Below, piece after piece: positions 1 to 6,306 of a stretch of 18,901 nt of DNA (positions are counted from its first letter, which is position 1; every line of letters begins with the position of its first letter). A program made the position numbers and the translations under genes. The notes below the pieces were generated by a model. That model saw nothing but the letters and a program-made list of their open reading frames with translations, searched no databases and was not told the DNA's origin. Location: contig QGUY01000045.1 in assembly GCA_003242315.1 (NCBI GenBank), positions 1 through 18,901 on the forward strand, given 5' to 3'. This DNA is from Bacteroidota bacterium. GTDB taxonomy: Bacteria > Bacteroidota > Bacteroidia > Cytophagales > Cyclobacteriaceae.

Positions 1-119
1 CTTTTATTAGGGTTGGACGATGTGTTTATGCCGAAGATCTCTATATCGTTGCGTTGAATCGCTGCGCGGAACGCGAGGCGACCGATACGGCCAAATCCAT
101 TGATACCTACTTTAGTCAT
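1..119 (-). CDS. gap: Glyceraldehyde-3-phosphate dehydrogenase, N-terminal fragment (runs off the window)
   Basis: The 39 visible residues begin MTKVGINGFGRIGR, the classic start of the GAPDH Rossmann fold with its GxGxxG dinucleotide-binding loop. GAPDH interconverts glyceraldehyde-3-phosphate and 1,3-bisphosphoglycerate in the cytosol. The start codon is the ATG at 119-117; the gene continues to the left of base 1, so the catalytic cysteine and the rest cannot be seen. After the second beta strand the sequence reads GINTSSNP, whereas NAD-type enzymes usually have an Asp directly after this Asn (IND). Loss of that Asp is typical of NADP-using GapB-type enzymes, so this could be an anabolic paralogue; that is inference from one residue. 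The identity as GAPDH is secure. A likely promoter lies just upstream at 150-181. Confidence 0.93.
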   Translation of the reverse strand, partial: MTKVGINGFGRIGRLAFRAAIQRNDIEIFGINTSSNPNK

Positions 120-149
120 TGTGCGCTAAGGGTTAAAATTTACGGGAGC

Positions 150-181
150 CAAAAATAAACGTCCCGAGGTCTAAAACCAAT
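150..181 (-). promoter_or_regulatory. Probable Bacteroidota-type promoter of gap
   Basis: On the minus strand a TATTTTTG element (150-157) matches the Bacteroidota -7 consensus TAnnTTTG. An ATTG element (178-181) lies 20 nt upstream as a slightly imperfect -33 box (consensus TTTG, usual spacing 17-19). Transcription would start near 143 and give a leader of about 24 nt before the gap ATG. Confidence 0.55.
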
Positions 182-231
182 GAAATCAGTTGAAATTACA
201 GGGTTTGGAACTAAAAAATGTATCGCACCGG

Positions 232-262
232 TTTGCAAATCGGGCACAGGAAACTATCTTTG
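232..262 (+). promoter_or_regulatory. Bacteroidota-type promoter for tRNA-Glu
   Basis: TTTG at 232-235 and TATCTTTG at 255-262 are separated by exactly 19 nt and fit the Bacteroidota vegetative consensus (TTTG, spacer, TAnnTTTG) with no mismatch. Transcription should begin near 269, leaving a 5' leader of about 110 nt ahead of the tRNA. Confidence 0.72.
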
Positions 263-280
263 CCACACTTTTCGGTAGCC

Positions 281-317
281 CTTTCGCCGCCGAAGAACTG
301 TGCAAGATTGGCGAAAG
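281..317 (+). repeat. Inverted repeat in the tRNA precursor leader
   Basis: CTTTCGCC (281-288) is the exact reverse complement of GGCGAAAG (310-317), with 21 nt between. It lies between the tRNA promoter and the tRNA body, so it would fold in the 5' leader of the precursor removed by RNase P. No coding sequence in this stretch is convincing. Confidence 0.45.
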
Positions 318-377
318 AATAGCGTGCAACCGTTTACGGTTACGCTATCCATTTCGACCCATCGCGCGCAAAAGAAT

Positions 378-449
378 GCTCCGTTCGTCTAGGGGTTAGG
401 ACACCAGATTTTCATTCTGGCAACACGGGTTCGATTCCCGTACGGAGTA
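378..449 (+). tRNA. tRNA-Glu (anticodon TTC)
   Basis: The sequence folds into a full cloverleaf of 72 nt. The 7-bp acceptor stem is GCTCCGT with ACGGAGT (one G-T pair at the end), the anticodon stem is CCAGA with TCTGG, and the anticodon TTC lies at 411-413. The T arm is ACGGG, TTCGATT, CCCGT. The discriminator base is A449 and the CCA tail is not encoded. It is transcribed from the promoter at 232-262 and followed by a terminator hairpin at 466-488. Confidence 0.96.
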
Positions 450-465
450 CGAAAAACCTCACCTG

Positions 466-488
466 TGGGCCGCCTCCAGTGCGGCCCA
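466..488 (+). terminator. Hairpin terminator after tRNA-Glu, possibly bidirectional
   Basis: TGGGCCGC (466-473) pairs perfectly with GCGGCCCA (481-488) around a 7-nt loop. It stands between the tRNA (plus strand) and the 3' end of the molybdopterin oxidoreductase gene (minus strand, stop at 505), so it can serve both. Downstream on the minus strand there is a TTTTT tract (452-456); on the plus strand only a weak T-containing stretch follows. Confidence 0.6.
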
Positions 489-504
489 TCTGGTTGCTCC
501 GCGA

Positions 505-2748
505 TCAGGAACTCACCCTCCGCAATTCTACAACCACGAACTTTGAAGTGGGTGTAAAGCTTTTCTCCGCTACCGAATCCAGAGGTACCAGCACGTTGGT
601 TTCGGGGAAGTACGCGGCGGCGCAGCCCCGGGGAATAGCGTAAGGCACGATCCTGAATCCTCTCGCCGCCCGTTCTACCTGTCCGGCTCCACTGACGATA
701 TCGACACGATCGCCTTCCCGCAAGCCCAGCGTCGCAATATCCTCTGTGTTTAAGAAGACTACCTTCCGTTCTCCCTCTACGCCGCGATAGCGGTCATTCA
801 GACCATAAATAGTAGTGTTGTACTGATCGTGCGATCGGATCGTCATCAGACGCAGTTTACCTGGTCCTGTTTCCAGGTGAGGTAATGGAGCAGTAATGAA
901 GTTCGCTTTACCGGATTTTGTCTTCCAGATTCTTTCCCTCGCAGAGTTCCCCAAATAAAATCCGCCTGGCTTCTTGATCCTTTCGTTATAGCCTTTGAAG
1001 TCGGGAAGTACTTCCTCAATGCGGTCGCGTATCAGATCGTAGTTACTTACGAGCGCTTTCCAGTCTGTCTTCGTATGAGGAAGGGATGCAATTGCCATGC
1101 ACGCGACGATCGCGGGTTCGGACAGAAGATGAGGCGACGCTGGTTTGTTCGTTCCCTCGGAAGCGTGAACCATCGACATAGAATCCTCGGTGGTAACTTT
1201 TTGCGGTCCTCCTCGCTGCATGTCGATTTCTGTCCGTCCGAGACATGGAAGGATCAGCGCTTGCTTTCCCGTCACCAGGTGGCTCCTGTTCAACTTTGTA
1301 CTAATGTGAACTGTCAACTCACACTTGCGAAGGGCGGCTTCGGTATAGGCGGAATCGGGCGTTGCTGCTGCAAAGTTGCCGCCCATGCCGATAAAGACTT
1401 TTACCTTTCCTTCGTACATCGCCTTGATAGCCTCCACGGTATTGTAGCCGTGCTTTTCCGGAGGCGCAAACTGGAATGCTTTGCCGAGAGCGTTCAAGAA
1501 TTCTTTGCTCGGATTTTCCGTGATGCCCATCGTGCGATCACCCTGAACGTTGCTGTGGCCACGAACCGGGCAAAGTCCTGCCCCAGGCCTACCTACGTTG
1601 CCTTTTAACAGTAACAAGTTAACGATGTATTGAATCGTGGCGACAGCGTGAGTGTGTTGTGTAATCCCCATTGCCCAGCATGCAATGGTCGCTCCCGATC
1701 GCAGGTATATTTCGCACACACGAATGATGTCGGCCTTACTCAAGCCTGATTGACGCTCGATTTCCTGCCACGATGTGGCGAGTATATCGTCGCGCATGAT
1801 TTCAAATCCTGTCGTGTGGCGATGTATGAAGTCCCAGTCGATTTGCCCCGGGTTTCGCTCTTCCTCCTCCAGGACACCCTTGATGATTCCTTTAAGTGCT
1901 GCAAGGTCTCCTCCAATAACGGGTTGAAGGTACAAAGTAGAAATTGGCGTGCCCCGGTTTAGCAACGTTTGACCCACATGTTGCGGATGTACAAAGCTTT
2001 CAAGACCTCTTTCTCGTAAGGGATTAAGTGTAACTATTTCACATCCTCTTTTTCGCGCACGCTGCAACGACGTCAGCATGCGCGGGTGATTGGTTCCGGG
2101 GTTTTGTCCGATCACAATAATTGCTTCTGCGAGATCGAAATCTTCCAGCACCACTGTACCTTTTCCTATTCCGATCGATTCGATCAGGGCAACCCCGGAC
2201 GACTCATGGCACATGTTGGAGCAGTCGGGAAAATTGTTTGTTCCAAATTCCCTTCCGAAGAGCTGATAGAGAAAGGCGGCTTCGTTGCTTGTCCGGCCAG
2301 AAGTATAGAATACGGCTTCATCGGGATCCGAGAGACCTTTCATAGTCTCCCCAATCAGATGAAAAGCCCGTTCCCAACTGATGGGCTCATAATGACCTGT
2401 TGCAGCGTTTAGCCACATGGGTTCGGTCAGTCGCCCTTGCTGTTCCAGCCAGTAACCATCCTTTTTTAGCAACTCCTCAACCGAGTACTGCTTGAAGAAT
2501 GATCGATCAACTTTTTTCCTGGTAGTCTCGGCGGCGACGGCCTTCACGCCGTTTTCGCAGAACTCAACCACCGAAGGATTCGATGGATCAGGCCATGCAC
2601 ATCCCGGACAATCAAATCCCCGGGGTTGATTCATCCGCAGCAGGGCACGCGTTCCCGGGTAGAGCGCCTTTTCATGCAGGATGTGCCTGAGACTAGACAC
2701 GAGGGCAGGGAAGCCGCCCGCCGGAGAAGTTGTGTGTCTCTCTTTCAT
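505..2748 (-). CDS. FdhF/YdeP-family molybdopterin oxidoreductase (formate dehydrogenase-like alpha subunit)
   Basis: This 747-residue protein has the size and signatures of the FdhF/YdeP family of bis-MGD molybdenum enzymes. The N-terminus has the family motif DCPGCAWPDP (Cys47, Cys50) followed by FCENG (Cys64), instead of the four-cysteine iron-sulfur motif of ordinary formate dehydrogenases. NMCHESSG places Cys180 where FdhF carries its selenocysteine or cysteine molybdenum ligand. The VIGQNPGTNHPRM region and the C-terminal MTIRSHDQYNTTIYG region fit the cofactor-binding domains. There is no Tat signal, so the protein should be cytosolic. Its ATG overlaps the fdhD stop by 4 nt (ATGA), so the two are translationally coupled and FdhD probably matures its cofactor. 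E. coli YdeP is linked to acid resistance and its substrate is unclear; formate oxidation here is only a guess. Confidence 0.9.
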   Translation of the reverse strand: MKERHTTSPAGGFPALVSSLRHILHEKALYPGTRALLRMNQPRGFDCPGCAWPDPSNPSVVEFCENGVKAVAAETTRKKVDRSFFKQYSVEELLKKDGYWLEQQGRLTEPMWLNAATGHYEPISWERAFHLIGETMKGLSDPDEAVFYTSGRTSNEAAFLYQLFGREFGTNNFPDCSNMCHESSGVALIESIGIGKGTVVLEDFDLAEAIIVIGQNPGTNHPRMLTSLQRARKRGCEIVTLNPLRERGLESFVHPQHVGQTLLNRGTPISTLYLQPVIGGDLAALKGIIKGVLEEEERNPGQIDWDFIHRHTTGFEIMRDDILATSWQEIERQSGLSKADIIRVCEIYLRSGATIACWAMGITQHTHAVATIQYIVNLLLLKGNVGRPGAGLCPVRGHSNVQGDRTMGITENPSKEFLNALGKAFQFAPPEKHGYNTVEAIKAMYEGKVKVFIGMGGNFAAATPDSAYTEAALRKCELTVHISTKLNRSHLVTGKQALILPCLGRTEIDMQRGGPQKVTTEDSMSMVHASEGTNKPASPHLLSEPAIVACMAIASLPHTKTDWKALVSNYDLIRDRIEEVLPDFKGYNERIKKPGGFYLGNSARERIWKTKSGKANFITAPLPHLETGPGKLRLMTIRSHDQYNTTIYGLNDRYRGVEGERKVVFLNTEDIATLGLREGDRVDIVSGAGQVERAARGFRIVPYAIPRGCAAAYFPETNVLVPLDSVAEKSFTPTSKFVVVELRRVSS

Positions 2749-3557
2749 GAGTGCAAAAAGACGCGTTCGGAATGTGTGTAAACGGTAGCCCTCTGATCTC
2801 GGCAGAAGCCGATCAGCGTGATGCCGACAGAATTACAAAAGTCGACCGCCAAAGACGATGGTGCCGACACCGCCAAAAGAAATGGTATTCGCGCCCGGGC
2901 GCATTTGGCCACGATCTCATACGACACTCTTCCACTTACCAGCAGAACTTCGGCGTGCTGTAACATGTCTGTCATGAAGAGGTCTCCGATCACCTTGTCG
3001 ACAGCATTATGTCGACCGATATCCTCCTGCACACATAAAACCTCGTCATCGACAGTGAGAAGAGCGGCCGCATGTGAGCCTCCCGTAGCATCGAACGTCG
3101 ACTGGTGTCGACGCATGCTATCGAACATTTCAGGAATCGCCAGAATTGAAATCTTTCGCGAAGTGCTTATTTGCGATGCAGGGATGACGAGATCGCACAG
3201 GTCGATCTTACCGCATACACCGCAAGAGGCGCTTGATGTGATGGAGCGGTTGAAGATGCGCTTGTTGGTAAGTGCTGCTTCCGGAAGTTGTACTTCAACG
3301 ATAAGTGTTGTGTCCCCGGATGCGTTCGCTATCTCACGCATGTCGATCAGATCGTCGGGTCGTGAAACGATTCCTTCTGTAAACAGCAAGCCGGCCACGA
3401 GTATGCGATCATTACCCGGTGTCCGCATTGTAACCGTATAGGATTGTCCGTTGATCCTGATCTGTAATGCGGCCTCTTGCGTCAGGGTTTCCGTTGAATG
3501 ACGGGATTCGCCCTGGACGATTCGCGTAGCGCTTACACTTCTGATTTGTCCATTCAC
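2745..3557 (-). CDS. fdhD: FdhD, sulfurtransferase for formate dehydrogenase molybdenum cofactor
   Basis: This 270-residue protein has the FdhD hallmarks: the sulfur-carrying ASCGVCGK motif (Cys112 and Cys115) and the EDIGRHNAVDKVIG motif that follows it. FdhD moves persulfide sulfur from a cysteine desulfurase onto the bis-MGD cofactor, which formate-dehydrogenase-type enzymes need for activity. The start is GTG at 3557-3555, chosen because it overlaps the upstream stop as GTGA and the reading frame has no nearby ATG. The downstream oxidoreductase overlaps by 4 nt on the other side. This gene order makes the neighbouring YdeP-like enzyme its evident client. Confidence 0.95.
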   Translation of the reverse strand: MNGQIRSVSATRIVQGESRHSTETLTQEAALQIRINGQSYTVTMRTPGNDRILVAGLLFTEGIVSRPDDLIDMREIANASGDTTLIVEVQLPEAALTNKRIFNRSITSSASCGVCGKIDLCDLVIPASQISTSRKISILAIPEMFDSMRRHQSTFDATGGSHAAALLTVDDEVLCVQEDIGRHNAVDKVIGDLFMTDMLQHAEVLLVSGRVSYEIVAKCARARIPFLLAVSAPSSLAVDFCNSVGITLIGFCRDQRATVYTHSERVFLHS

Positions 3558-3955
3558 TTCTTCAATTTCAAGGAAAAATCGACCACAAACAAGTCCTCAA
3601 GAATTCCCGAACCCGTCAGAAGTTCTACAAACTTTTGATGTTCGGGGTGAGGCAGGTATGCATCGCGCGCCTTGATATTCTCGAAAGTAACCATGAACAC
3701 ATGGGTGAAGCCCTTGTTTAGATTTTCCTGGCTGTTGTTCACCCCATGTTCAAAAGAAGTAATCCCGGGAATCTTGCGTTCGAGGCTGGCGAAGGCGTCT
3801 GTGATTTGCTGCACCTTTTCCTTGCTGGCGCCATCCTTGAACTTAAGAACGACAATGTGACGTACTGGCTCTTCCTTCATGCTGAGAAAACCTGAAAGAC
3901 AAAACACTGCCAACGCGAGTAAAGCAATCGTCAAAGCGTATTTTTTCGTGAGCAT
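3554..3955 (-). CDS. Secreted or membrane-anchored Dabb-domain protein (stress-responsive alpha/beta barrel)
   Basis: This is a 133-residue protein. Residues 4-25 form a hydrophobic N-terminal segment (KKYALTIALLALAVFC) that looks like a signal peptide or anchor. Residues 31-130 fit the Dabb family (dimeric ferredoxin-like alpha/beta barrel): HIVVLKFKDGAS, then FTHVFMVTFEN, then a YLPHPEHQKF segment. The Cys in the signal region lacks a proper lipobox because Phe precedes it. Family members range from stress proteins to small ring-forming or lyase enzymes, so no reaction can be assigned. It is the first gene of an operon with fdhD and the molybdopterin enzyme (4-nt overlap), behind a sigma-54-type promoter at 3991-4006. 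Export of this protein next to a cytosolic molybdoenzyme is unusual. Confidence 0.85.
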   Translation of the reverse strand: MLTKKYALTIALLALAVFCLSGFLSMKEEPVRHIVVLKFKDGASKEKVQQITDAFASLERKIPGITSFEHGVNNSQENLNKGFTHVFMVTFENIKARDAYLPHPEHQKFVELLTGSGILEDLFVVDFSLKLKK

Positions 3956-3990
3956 ACTGGTATGGGTTTATTATAGGCTCTATTCGCAAC

Positions 3991-4006
3991 GCAAACGTTA
4001 AGCCAC
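3991..4006 (-). promoter_or_regulatory. Sigma-54 (-24/-12) promoter for the Dabb-fdhD-oxidoreductase operon
   Basis: On the minus strand the sequence reads GTGGCTTAACGTTTGC, which gives the invariant GG (4004-4003) and GC (3992-3991) separated by exactly 10 nt, with TGGC and TTTGC flanks as in the consensus TGGCACG-N4-TTGC. The start site would fall near 3979, about 24 nt before the Dabb ATG. A sigma-54 activator gene lies directly upstream. A TATAAT-like element at about 3970-3975 is an alternative vegetative -10. Confidence 0.6.
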
Positions 4007-4049
4007 TTTATCAACCGTGGTGCAGCAGGGTAGCCGACAGCGATAAAGT
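4005..4049. repeat. Inverted repeat next to the -24 element
   Basis: ACTTTATC (4005-4012) and GATAAAGT (4042-4049) are exact reverse complements 29 nt apart. The near arm touches the -24 box of the sigma-54 promoter at 3991-4006. This could be a protein site or chance; no family is recognised. Confidence 0.35.
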
Positions 4050-4089
4050 AGTTGATTTACAGTGGGGTACTTGCAAAGGAATATGCTGT

Positions 4090-4114
4090 GCAGACGCAAT
4101 GAGCTTACGTCTGC
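4090..4114 (-). other. Hairpin downstream of the regulator gene, weak terminator candidate
   Basis: GCAGACG (4090-4096) pairs with CGTCTGC (4108-4114) around an 11-nt loop. It lies about 70-90 nt past the regulator stop. No T tract follows on the minus strand, so intrinsic termination is doubtful. Confidence 0.3.
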
Positions 4115-4127
4115 TCCGTGGTACTGT

Positions 4128-4174
4128 GTAACACGGGGTAACACGAAGCGTTACCGGCGGATACACTATGTAAC
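4128..4174. promoter_or_regulatory. GTAAC operator cluster upstream of the Dabb operon (candidate activator site)
   Basis: Four GTAAC/GTTAC elements fall within 47 bp: GTAAC at 4128, 4138 and 4170, and GTTAC at 4150. The first two are direct repeats 10 bp apart (GTAACAC both times), and GGTAAC/GTTACC (4137-4142, 4150-4155) form an inverted pair. The cluster lies about 124-170 bp upstream of the -24 GG at 4003-4004, a normal distance for a sigma-54 activator site. The same elements recur at 5967-6015. Confidence 0.5.
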
Positions 4175-4181
4175 TAGCCTT

Positions 4182-5954
4182 TTAAACCGTTTCGTCCTCG
4201 TTTTGACGTAGCCACATGTAAAGGGTTTTTCGGCTGATCTTCAAAGCTGCTGCTGCTTTTGTCTTGTTGTATCCGGCATCGATGAGCGCCTGCCGCGCTT
4301 GTTCATACCGGTTCCTGACGATGTCTTGTGGAGCAGGATCGGTAAGAGTCCACGATTTACCCGTAAGTATGGCTGTGTCTTCAATGAGTGCCTGACGCGT
4401 AATTACCTGTTCCAGCTCCCGAATGTTGCCCTTCCAGTAGTTGGACTTGAGCATCTCCATGAATTCGTGTGTGACACCCGTTAACTTCTTCCCGAATTTT
4501 GCAGAGAGCTTGGAAAGTATGTGCTCGACGAGGAAAGGTATGTCGTTGCGACGTTCACGCAGCGGTGGCACCTTAATGATTATTGTGCTTAATCTGAAGT
4601 AGAGATCTGCGCGGAACTTGCCCTCCTGAACCAACTCCTCGAGGTTCTTGTTCGATGCGCACAATATCCTCACATCAACAGGAATAATCTTTTGCCCACC
4701 TAACTTCACAATTTCCCTTTGCTGTATCACGCGTAGCAGTGCAGCCTGGGCATGCGGACTTAAATCAGCTACTTCATCGAGAAACAGGGTTCCTTTGTTT
4801 GCTAGCTCAAACTTTCCCATTTTCCTGTACTCCGCTCCCGTAAAAGCGCCCTTCTCGTATCCGAAGAATTCGCTCTCTACGAGAGTGTCAGGTATTGCGC
4901 CGCAGTTAATTGTGATAAAGGGGTGAGCCTTTCTCGGACTGAGCATGTGGATCTGAGTGGCGACAAGTTCTTTGCCGGTTCCGGATTCGCCGTCAATGCA
5001 TACATTAACGTCGTATGGAGCTACCTTTTCTATGAGGTTGAAAAGATTTTTCATCTGGGGCGTTGAGCCGACCATGTTCCCGAACTTGGGCACGGGACTG
5101 GCGCCGGCGTGCATGTCAACACTCTTGAAACGGCTGACTTTAGTAATGACCGTATCTGATTCCGGGAACCGGTCAAAGACAGATCCACCTGCGTAACCAT
5201 GAACAGGCACCTGACTCATGAACTGATCAAAATCCTCAGGCTCTGTAATCGAACCGCCGTATACCAGGCAAACTGGTTTGTGCCGCGATTTGCCAACGCT
5301 GGCAAGCATTTCGCGAGCTTTCGTAATCGAGAGCTGTAGTTGATTCTTCTTCTCGATGGTATCACGAATCTCATATGTTAACCCGACGTTCAGGATAAGA
5401 GCGTCGACATTGTTTGTCGCAAACGTATAGGCATCTTCTGCGGTCAATGCAAAGCCAAAAGTTGCAAGTCCCATCTCCTTGGCGGTCCTCAGCAGTTCTA
5501 CTTCTGATTCAACACCAACGCCTTCATTCTCTAGGTGCGATCTGAATGTGCCGTCGATAAAGCCTATGGCCGGCCAGTTTGTAACGCCTTCGACGCCGAG
5601 ATCTATCAATCGTTCAAGGCGACTTCGAATGGATTGACTGGGATCAGAAGCAAAGACACCGCATACCACCGGCGTTTCTTTGCAATGCGGCAGTATATGA
5701 TGTCTGAGCAACTGCTCCATCTGATCATTTGAGTTTCCGTACGGCATGAACGCTGCCAGAGAGCCAAACCCTATGTTTCGGTAAAAGCCCGCGTTGAGTG
5801 CTATGATGAAGTCGGACGATGATGCTACCGCAGATTTTGCGATCTGCCCACTACCAGCAACTACGGAAATGATGGGTGATGATTGTTTGTAACCAATGGA
5901 TGAGGAGGGTCTTAAAGCACTTCTTAGGATGGACTTTAAGGTTTGGTTTTTCAT
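4182..5954 (-). CDS. Sigma-54-dependent activator with a TIM-barrel (PEP-hydrolase-like) sensor domain
   Basis: This 590-residue transcription activator has three parts. Residues 1-280 are a TIM-barrel domain that aligns along its length with the enzyme at 15580-16422 (shared KETPV, PYGN, DG-FR and YGGS/HGGP segments). Residues 290-530 are the AAA+ engine: Walker A GESGTGKE (322-329), the sigma-54 contact loop GAFTGA (369-374), Walker B GTLFLDEV (388-395) and the FRADLYFRL arginine region. Residues 550-588 are a Fis-type helix-turn-helix (NKTKAAAALKISRKTLY). An in-frame ATG at 6035 would add 27 residues, but it lies within or upstream of the likely promoter, so the ATG at 5954 is preferred. 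The gene is divergent from the susC operon. Sensor residues that are Arg or His in the enzyme are Phe, Asn or Tyr here, suggesting ligand sensing without catalysis. Confidence 0.93.
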   Translation of the reverse strand: MKNQTLKSILRSALRPSSSIGYKQSSPIISVVAGSGQIAKSAVASSSDFIIALNAGFYRNIGFGSLAAFMPYGNSNDQMEQLLRHHILPHCKETPVVCGVFASDPSQSIRSRLERLIDLGVEGVTNWPAIGFIDGTFRSHLENEGVGVESEVELLRTAKEMGLATFGFALTAEDAYTFATNNVDALILNVGLTYEIRDTIEKKNQLQLSITKAREMLASVGKSRHKPVCLVYGGSITEPEDFDQFMSQVPVHGYAGGSVFDRFPESDTVITKVSRFKSVDMHAGASPVPKFGNMVGSTPQMKNLFNLIEKVAPYDVNVCIDGESGTGKELVATQIHMLSPRKAHPFITINCGAIPDTLVESEFFGYEKGAFTGAEYRKMGKFELANKGTLFLDEVADLSPHAQAALLRVIQQREIVKLGGQKIIPVDVRILCASNKNLEELVQEGKFRADLYFRLSTIIIKVPPLRERRNDIPFLVEHILSKLSAKFGKKLTGVTHEFMEMLKSNYWKGNIRELEQVITRQALIEDTAILTGKSWTLTDPAPQDIVRNRYEQARQALIDAGYNKTKAAAALKISRKTLYMWLRQNEDETV

Positions 5955-5966
5955 GGCTATGCCTAC

Positions 5967-6015
5967 GTAACAAACTGTAACATACTTCAAGTGTTGGGGA
6001 CACATAATGTTACAG
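5967..6015. promoter_or_regulatory. GTAAC operator cluster in the divergent promoter region
   Basis: GTAAC occurs at 5967 and 5977 (direct repeats 10 bp apart) and GTTAC at 6009. The outer pair forms an exact 9-bp inverted repeat, CTGTAACAT (5975-5983) and ATGTTACAG (6007-6015), with centres 32 bp apart, about three helical turns. It covers the predicted start site and leader of the regulator gene, suiting autoregulation. It is also 124-172 bp upstream of the -24 element of the susC promoter, suiting activation. Binding by the regulator itself is inference. Confidence 0.6.
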
Positions 6016-6020
6016 ATTCG

Positions 6021-6049
6021 AAAACGTATGCACAATACCGTTGATCAAA
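6021..6049 (-). promoter_or_regulatory. Bacteroidota-type promoter of the regulator gene
   Basis: On the minus strand TTTG (6049-6046) and TACGTTTT (6028-6021) are 17 nt apart, one mismatch from the TAnnTTTG consensus. Transcription would start near 6014, inside the GTAAC inverted repeat. The first in-frame ATG (6035) is upstream of that point, which supports the ATG at 5954 as the real start. A TTGATCAA palindrome (6041-6048) overlaps the -33 box. Confidence 0.55.
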
Positions 6050-6068
6050 CGTTGTAAAAAAATACGCT

Positions 6069-6088
6069 CTGTAAGAAACTGATAACAA
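6069..6088. promoter_or_regulatory. Degenerate copy of the GTAAC tandem element (candidate proximal activator site)
   Basis: GTAAGAAACTGATAACA resembles GTAACAAACTGTAACA at 5967-5982, with one substitution and one inserted base. It lies roughly 50-70 bp upstream of the -24 GG of the susC sigma-54 promoter. The match is imperfect, so this is tentative. Confidence 0.35.
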
Positions 6089-6136
6089 GACATTTGCCCA
6101 CACTACGAAAAACATCTTCGAGTCACATCAATGATT

Positions 6137-6153
6137 TTGGCTCCCGTTTTGCC
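6137..6153 (+). promoter_or_regulatory. Sigma-54 (-24/-12) promoter of the susC operon
   Basis: TTGGCTCCCGTTTTGCC contains GG (6139-6140) and GC (6151-6152) exactly 10 nt apart, with the TTGGC and TTTTGC flanks of the consensus TTGGCACG-N4-TTGC. The start site would be near 6164, giving a leader of about 234 nt before the susC ATG. I saw no good TAnnTTTG box between 6060 and 6397. The divergent gene encodes a GAFTGA-bearing sigma-54 activator. Confidence 0.7.
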
Positions 6154-6306
6154 ATGCGGTAAAGCAAACGATTTCGGCAGCACGAAGTACTACACAGTAG
6201 CGTATCCTTGGTTTGGTTCCACTGTCACCGAGCTAAAGAGAATCTCAGAGTGGTGCTAGATGATTCGCTACGTCGTGGTAGTCGTCTTCCGGAATCTGTT
6301 CTGTGG

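Noticed and set aside
1..40. Possible frameshift in gap giving INDIVQP instead of INTSSNP
   Set aside because: Inserting the one base needed for IND leads directly into TAA TAA stop codons, so the sequence as read is more consistent.
190..399. 69-codon plus-strand open frame
   Set aside because: It runs from the tRNA promoter region into the tRNA-Glu gene and has no recognisable protein features.
1075..1608. 177-codon plus-strand open frame antisense to the molybdopterin oxidoreductase
   Set aside because: It is a shadow of a well-supported conserved gene with no protein signature of its own.
5955..6035. 27-residue N-terminal extension of the regulator beginning at 6035
   Set aside because: The extension covers the predicted promoter start site and the GTAAC inverted repeat, and adds residues unlike the homologous enzyme's N-terminus.
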